DNA of 42,803 nt, taken from positions 1 to 42,803 of the IMG/VR virus record IMGVR_UViG_3300035670_000457. One strand, 5' to 3'. The DNA comes from a virus. The notes under the pieces are model-generated. The model worked only from the letters and a program-made list of their open reading frames with translations, did not search any database and was not told the DNA's origin. This document shows positions 38,877 through 42,803 of this stretch, piece after piece. Numbering within the stretch: the stretch's first letter is position 1; each line of letters starts with the position of its first letter. The position numbers were made by a program, and so were the translations under genes.

Positions 38877-39436
38877 TTCTTAAACATAAAATAACTGAGG
38901 CTGTGTTCTTGGCTGTCTTTGGTTCCGACGACGTAGAAGTTCTCAATGTCGTTAGCCTCTACGAATGCATCCACCACCATTCCCACCTGGCGCAACCCCC
39001 TGTTACCTATAGTTGAATAGTAATCGTGCCCGGCAATGATTCCCCCTCGTCTCACCCTGTGAGCCCAAAGGTGCAGATCCATCGCCACATATCCGAACTC
39101 ATGGCTTCCGTCGATATAGACAAAATCAAGACTGTATTTGGGGATTTGTTCCGCCGCTTCAATGGATGTTTTTTTGATCAAAGTACAGTTAGGATAATCT
39201 TTGGTCCTTTCAACCGCCTTCTCTTCATAATATTCTTTACCCTCGGGAAACGGGTCGATTCCGTACATTTCAAACCCCGCCTCGCAGTATTTTACTAAGT
39301 TGGCTGCCCGTTGCACTCCGATCTCAGCTCCCCTTTTAAAACCTAACTCTTTGAAAAATTCTGGGAGTTCATCCCTTCCGGCACCCGGGATCCAAAATGG
39401 TTTCCCTTTAAATTTGAGAGCGTCTAGTATCTTCAT
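38861..39436 (-). CDS. SAM-dependent methyltransferase (Methyltransf_24-like) 1
   Basis: A 191-residue class I methyltransferase: GAEIGVQRAANLVKY (motif I), MYGIDPFPEG (motif II acidic residue), DFVYIDGSHEFGYVAMDLHL (motif IV) and GGIIAGHDYY (post-motif). Members in surface-polysaccharide clusters methylate sugars. Here it sits between glycosyltransferases and could cap a phage-made glycan. Its start overlaps the stop of the next upstream gene by 1 base. Acceptor unknown. Confidence 0.75.
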   Translation of the reverse strand: MKILDALKFKGKPFWIPGAGRDELPEFFKELGFKRGAEIGVQRAANLVKYCEAGFEMYGIDPFPEGKEYYEEKAVERTKDYPNCTLIKKTSIEAAEQIPKYSLDFVYIDGSHEFGYVAMDLHLWAHRVRRGGIIAGHDYYSTIGNRGLRQVGMVVDAFVEANDIENFYVVGTKDSQEHSLSYFMFKNWGKK

Positions 39437-40041
39437 TATTCCGGCTTAATTATGCACCATCCGTGAGAGGTGAGCCGATGGACCGGAAGACCTAACTTCT
39501 CGGCAAACTCATCAACTGCCCTGATTACCTCAAACTTCATCCCCGTGACAGGAGCGTGGGAGTGGGAATAATCGTCTCCGGTGAAAAACTTTCCCGGTTT
39601 AACTTTGGGCCACCAAGCCTCCATATCTTTCTTACAACCTTCATAACTGTGGTCAGCATCGACATAAATCAGGTCAAAATAATTGTCAGGAAAGTTCTGA
39701 GCCGCCTCGTCAGTGTACATCCGGTAAAGTCTGATTGAAGGATAACGGTGCATCAGGCTTTTAAAATACTCACACTGAGCATCTAATTGTTCCTGGGTAA
39801 AACTGGAATCGTTGTGTCCTGGGTTTCCGTCATTAATCCAGGCGTCCACTCCGACTGCCACATCTGGGTTGCCATCTAAAAATCTTTTAAAATTTTGGGA
39901 GGCAAAGACTCCCACCTCGCAGACATTCTTAATTTCGTACTTCTCCATAAATGGCTTCCAAATCCGGCGGTGCCGGTGTAGCACCAAGTCGTTTAAGTCA
40001 TTGATCACTTGAGGAGACATCTCCCGTGGTAATAATTCCAT
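39436..40041 (-). CDS. SAM-dependent methyltransferase (Methyltransf_24-like) 2
   Basis: A 201-residue class I methyltransferase: VCEVGVFASQNFKRFLDG (motif I), AVGVDAWIND, DLIYVDADHSYEGCKKDMEA (motif IV with the acidic and His residues of the family), then KPGKFFTGDDYS. Related to but clearly distinct from its neighbour. It may add a different methyl group to the glycan. It overlaps the gene at 39998 by 44 bases. Confidence 0.75.
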   Translation of the reverse strand: MELLPREMSPQVINDLNDLVLHRHRRIWKPFMEKYEIKNVCEVGVFASQNFKRFLDGNPDVAVGVDAWINDGNPGHNDSSFTQEQLDAQCEYFKSLMHRYPSIRLYRMYTDEAAQNFPDNYFDLIYVDADHSYEGCKKDMEAWWPKVKPGKFFTGDDYSHSHAPVTGMKFEVIRAVDEFAEKLGLPVHRLTSHGWCIIKPE

Positions 40042-40870
40042 TTTGTTTAAATAAATTGATTAACCTTTCATTTATTAGCGGTCTCCTCAACTTGTTTTCC
40101 CCCAGGAAAAATGGGAGCTTCCATTCAATCACGTCTTTTCCTTTCCTGCTAGCTTGTTCGGGAAACGGATTAAAGTGAGCCGTCTTAGGATTTCCTCCGC
40201 ACATCTTCCAAAGAGAGGTCATGTTATAATCGGCAAAATTATAGGTGATCGGCATAATGTGGACTCTCTTTGAAAGGTGGCTCATATCCTCAAAGGTATA
40301 AGGAGCGAACGAGTTTTCCGCCCCAATACTAGACCTGAAGGCCCAATTCCGGTTGTTAGTCATCATGATCATGAGGGCCCGTTCTTCCTCGCAGCGCTTG
40401 CTCCATTGGCGGCAGTCAACCATAATATCCCTTATCTTAGCATAAATATCGGCTGCTGATTTTCTGAAAAATATCGAACCGCAGTTCAGTTTGACTCTTC
40501 TTCCGTAATTGCAAAGGGCAAAATCACTCTCCCCCATCTCCCTAACTATCTCTTCTTCATCAAACGGTAACTGTTGGAAATGGTCGATGTCGTGGACCCA
40601 GTACAGTTCCTCGTCATTAAACACCTGGTTTTTCTCAAACATCTTAGAGAGAGTATAACACTTGGTGGAGGCGGGATCGTCAGAGAAAAAGTAATCACTC
40701 GGAACCTCGGTTGCCTTTACCCCCATGAATTCGTAGGGAAAATTAGTGATGAAAATAATGTCTTTCGGGTCCCAGCCCAATAGCAAAATATTCTCTATCT
40801 GGACCTTGACCAGCTTGTCAGCGTTCTCGCTTATTCCCTTAGGATTTAGGTATAGAAAAACGTTTTTCAT
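39998..40870 (-). CDS. Glycosyltransferase-like protein, NFPY family member 2
   Basis: A 290-residue protein: VFLYLNPKGISENADKLVKV, IIFITNFPYEFMGVKATEVP, YWVHDIDHFQQLPF (HDID metal-type site), NCGSIFFRKSAADIYAKI and KTAHFNPFPEQ, aligning with the genes at 38136 and 40839. It is longer in the middle (CEEERALMIMMTNNRNWAFR). It ends with a Gly/Asp/Ser tail. Likely another sugar transferase of the cassette. Overlaps both neighbours. Confidence 0.6.
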   Translation of the reverse strand: MKNVFLYLNPKGISENADKLVKVQIENILLLGWDPKDIIFITNFPYEFMGVKATEVPSDYFFSDDPASTKCYTLSKMFEKNQVFNDEELYWVHDIDHFQQLPFDEEEIVREMGESDFALCNYGRRVKLNCGSIFFRKSAADIYAKIRDIMVDCRQWSKRCEEERALMIMMTNNRNWAFRSSIGAENSFAPYTFEDMSHLSKRVHIMPITYNFADYNMTSLWKMCGGNPKTAHFNPFPEQASRKGKDVIEWKLPFFLGENKLRRPLINERLINLFKQNGIITTGDVSSSDQ

Positions 40871-42128
40871 CGACTTGATAGGTGTTAAAATCGTGAAAGC
40901 GCAGTATCTTAAAAATATCTTCTTTTAATTCATCCATCGTTCGGCAGTTAGGTTTGGGAGTGTCAGTTATCTCACAGAGTTTCAAAACGATAACCTTAAG
41001 TCCTTTCTTGGCATACTCCTCAATCACCTGTTGGGCTTCTTTTTTGCTCTTTCCGTAATCTTCTTGGTTAGAAATTGTCCCGAAATGGATCATCTTGCAA
41101 CCGTATTCTAAACATAGTTCAGCCACATTCTTAGTTCCAGTAACGTTCGTTTGGAAATAATCTCCCCGGCTTTCTACTTTTAACTTGGCAGCGGTATGGA
41201 TGACAAACTCCGCTTTCTCAAAATAGGGTCGGAGTGCTTCCTTGTCCGTTACATCTTCCGTTATCCCTTCCACCCTCAAGGCGCAGCGCTTCAAGAAGTC
41301 AGTTAGGTTTGAACCGATATAACCTTTGCAACCAGTAATCAAGACACCCTTGTCATTGAACCGCTCCTCTATCAATTTTCTTAACTTGTCGTTTAAAAGG
41401 AACCACATCTTCCGGTACCACCTATTTTGATTAGGAGGAAAGTGCGCCATCTTAACCGGTTTTTCGGCTAGGTTGACGTTGATCTTGGTGCACCTGATTC
41501 CAATATTATACCCAGCATCCATAATCTCAACCCGGTCTTCAATTCCGTCCACATTTTCATCCAGCATCAGGGACATTGCGTCCTCTTCATACAGTCCGTT
41601 GCTGTCCATTCTATCTAATAGTTTTTTAAATATATCTAGTACCCCTGGTTTAAAAAAGACGTTTCCGAAGTTGATCCTTCTGGGATATCCCCACTTGGTT
41701 TCTTTCATCGGTTTAGCCAATTTCCCAGTGCTCTTCCCCCAGTGCTGGAAAATCCAGGGAGGATAAACTCCATAACAAGTCAGTCCCATATCCTTTTTTA
41801 AAACGGCTGGATCTATCGGAGCTACCTGGAAAGAATCAAAATCGTGATAAAAGGCTGGTTCAGTCAGTATCTTATTTTCAATGATATAAATAAAAATGTT
41901 TACCTTGCTGTTGATTATGGCTCTCGGGTTGGCTGGCCACTGGCTATTGAATAAGTCGGGGAGTTCAACCGCTTTTATTCCTTTGTACTCGTAAGGAAAG
42001 TTAGTCACTAACAAAATGTCTTCCGGTTTCCAGTAATCCAGGGAGTTTTCAATCTGGATCTCAAGCATCTTCCGATGGTTGTGGTCCATCCTGTGTTCGG
42101 GGCTCATGAATGTCAGCAGATTTTTCAT
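40839..42128 (-). CDS. Fusion: NFPY glycosyltransferase-like domain plus SDR/epimerase domain
   Basis: A 429-residue fusion. Residues 1-258 match the NFPY family: LLVTNFPYEYKGIKAVELPD, FYHDFDSFQVAPID (HDFD, 95-98), NFGNVFFKPGVLDIF and KMAHFPPNQNRW. Residues 259-429 are an NAD-binding short-chain dehydrogenase/epimerase: GVLITGCKGYIGSNL (GxxGxxG, Gly266/269/272), NVTGTKNVAELC, then the catalytic YGKSK (Tyr358, Lys362). The SDR part is short (about 170 versus roughly 300), missing much of the substrate half. It may make the activated sugar its own transferase uses, or be regulatory. The junction falls exactly where the shorter paralogs end. Confidence 0.7.
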   Translation of the reverse strand: MKNLLTFMSPEHRMDHNHRKMLEIQIENSLDYWKPEDILLVTNFPYEYKGIKAVELPDLFNSQWPANPRAIINSKVNIFIYIIENKILTEPAFYHDFDSFQVAPIDPAVLKKDMGLTCYGVYPPWIFQHWGKSTGKLAKPMKETKWGYPRRINFGNVFFKPGVLDIFKKLLDRMDSNGLYEEDAMSLMLDENVDGIEDRVEIMDAGYNIGIRCTKINVNLAEKPVKMAHFPPNQNRWYRKMWFLLNDKLRKLIEERFNDKGVLITGCKGYIGSNLTDFLKRCALRVEGITEDVTDKEALRPYFEKAEFVIHTAAKLKVESRGDYFQTNVTGTKNVAELCLEYGCKMIHFGTISNQEDYGKSKKEAQQVIEEYAKKGLKVIVLKLCEITDTPKPNCRTMDELKEDIFKILRFHDFNTYQVDEKRFSIPKS

Positions 42129-42712
42129 TTATGTTTCACGACGATTAGGTTGTTATCTCTTGAAAATCTTCCATTTAACATCACGGGTTCCAGTCTCAAA
42201 ATAGTGACATCGTACTCAGGCAAACTTTTTCTGATATTATTACAAGCCTTGACGTCCTCAATGATATAGATGACTTTCTTATCAAGAAGGGGCATCAGAG
42301 TCCTTGCGGTGTTTATCTGTAAATATGTAGCGTGGGGTCCGTCATCTATTACCACATCGAGGTCAGATCCCACCGTCTTTATCAAATTCTCCAACTCTTC
42401 TTTCTTGGTGGTGTCGGCTAAAATTGTCGTTATCCTATCCTCGGTGAACATTGTTTCAGGAATGATATCCACCCCATAGATCTGGGCGTTAGGAAAGAAA
42501 TCTCTCCACATCCTGAGCGATGCCCCCGACTGATAAGCCGTGGTGTGCTTCATGGTTTCGGGAGACCCGATACCCAGTTCTAAAACCTTTTTGAATGAAT
42601 CCTTCTTGTCCTTAAACATTTCGTAATACACGGGAGTATAAGTATGAAATATCTGGGGACACTTATCGGTGCGATATTTGTGCGCTATTTCGCAGAGTTC
42701 TGTTGTTTCCAT
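42125..42712 (-). CDS. Sugar O-methyltransferase, MycE/cephalosporin-hydroxylase-like
   Basis: A 195-residue protein: KVLELGIGSPETMKH (motif I), GASLRMWRDFFPNAQIYGVD, DRITTILADTT, DLDVVIDDGPHATYLQINTA and KVIYIIEDVK. The block GASLRMWRDxFPxAxIxGxD and the DDGxHA.. stretch match the family of macrolide-sugar O-methyltransferases (MycE type) and related hydroxylase-like proteins. A metal site on the DD pair is likely. In this cassette it probably methylates a sugar hydroxyl. Its stop and the next gene's start overlap by 4 bases. Confidence 0.75.
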   Translation of the reverse strand: METTELCEIAHKYRTDKCPQIFHTYTPVYYEMFKDKKDSFKKVLELGIGSPETMKHTTAYQSGASLRMWRDFFPNAQIYGVDIIPETMFTEDRITTILADTTKKEELENLIKTVGSDLDVVIDDGPHATYLQINTARTLMPLLDKKVIYIIEDVKACNNIRKSLPEYDVTILRLEPVMLNGRFSRDNNLIVVKHK

Positions 42713-42803
42713 TGGTTTTGTAATTCATTAAAATAATCACCCCACACCTCGATGGCATATTTGTAACCTGCCTCCTGGTTCGCGGGGTTTTCGGGAGTCC
42801 CAT
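42685..42803 (-). CDS. C-terminal fragment of another cassette gene (partial)
   Basis: Only the last 39 codons are in the window: GTPENPANQEAGYKYAIEVW then GDYFNELQNQWKQQNSAK and a stop. It is helical and charged. The overlap of 28 bases with the following gene is typical for this operon. It shows the cassette continues beyond the right edge. Identity cannot be told from this fragment. Confidence 0.6.
   Translation of the reverse strand, partial: GTPENPANQEAGYKYAIEVWGDYFNELQNQWKQQNSAK

Overview
This window is part of a tailed (dsDNA) bacteriophage genome, most likely a podovirus. It carries a terminase pair, a portal, P22-like tail-adaptor and DNA-stabilisation proteins, large coiled-coil internal (ejection) proteins, tail and collar proteins, and lysis genes. 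No ribosomal, tRNA or bacterial housekeeping genes were recognised. The standard bacterial code fits every gene. The host cannot be named. Promoters look like ordinary sigma-70 sites, most genes start behind A/T-rich leaders with no Shine-Dalgarno (SD) sequence, and one cluster uses strong SD sequences. Major capsid and scaffold genes are absent and presumably lie beyond the left edge, downstream of the portal.

Layout. From 1 to 4320 on the minus strand lie the portal (cut by the left edge), a small protein, large and small terminase, and two tiny ORFs. At 4338-4434 are two back-to-back near-consensus promoters, with a perfect palindrome over one -35 box. From 4440 to 12860 on the plus strand is an early/replication region. 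It holds a knotted hairpin RNA, small hypotheticals and zinc-ribbon proteins, a LexA-like winged helix, a RecB-type nuclease, a second winged helix, an SSB-like protein, a cut-short nuclease next to a zinc-finger homing-type nuclease, a minimal C5 DNA methyltransferase, and a second large structured RNA of about 360 nt at 11803-12161. A strong bidirectional terminator at 12858-12900 separates this region from the minus-strand late genes.

From 12959 to 42803, reading leftward from the right edge, the late operon holds three groups. The first, 35740-42803, is a dense glycan cassette: one GT2 glycosyltransferase with mucin-type (GT27-like) motifs, five further glycosyltransferase-like proteins in two paralogous families (one fused to a short-chain dehydrogenase/epimerase domain), and three methyltransferases. 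The second, 17326-35734, is tail and ejection proteins. It includes two giant modular tail proteins with hundreds of residues in which every second amino acid is serine. The third, 12959-17317, is the lysis region, interrupted by a ten-gene module at 14489-16994. That module has strong SD sites, many zinc-ribbon microproteins, a metallophosphoesterase, a SWEET-like membrane protein and an HEIIH metalloprotease-like protein.

The most interesting proposal is that the late operon encodes its own mucin-like glycoprotein system: serine/proline repeat tail proteins as substrate, the adjacent glycosyltransferases to build glycans on them, and the methyltransferases to cap those glycans. The strict repeat pattern and the co-location are visible in the sequence. 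The enzyme-substrate link is inference.
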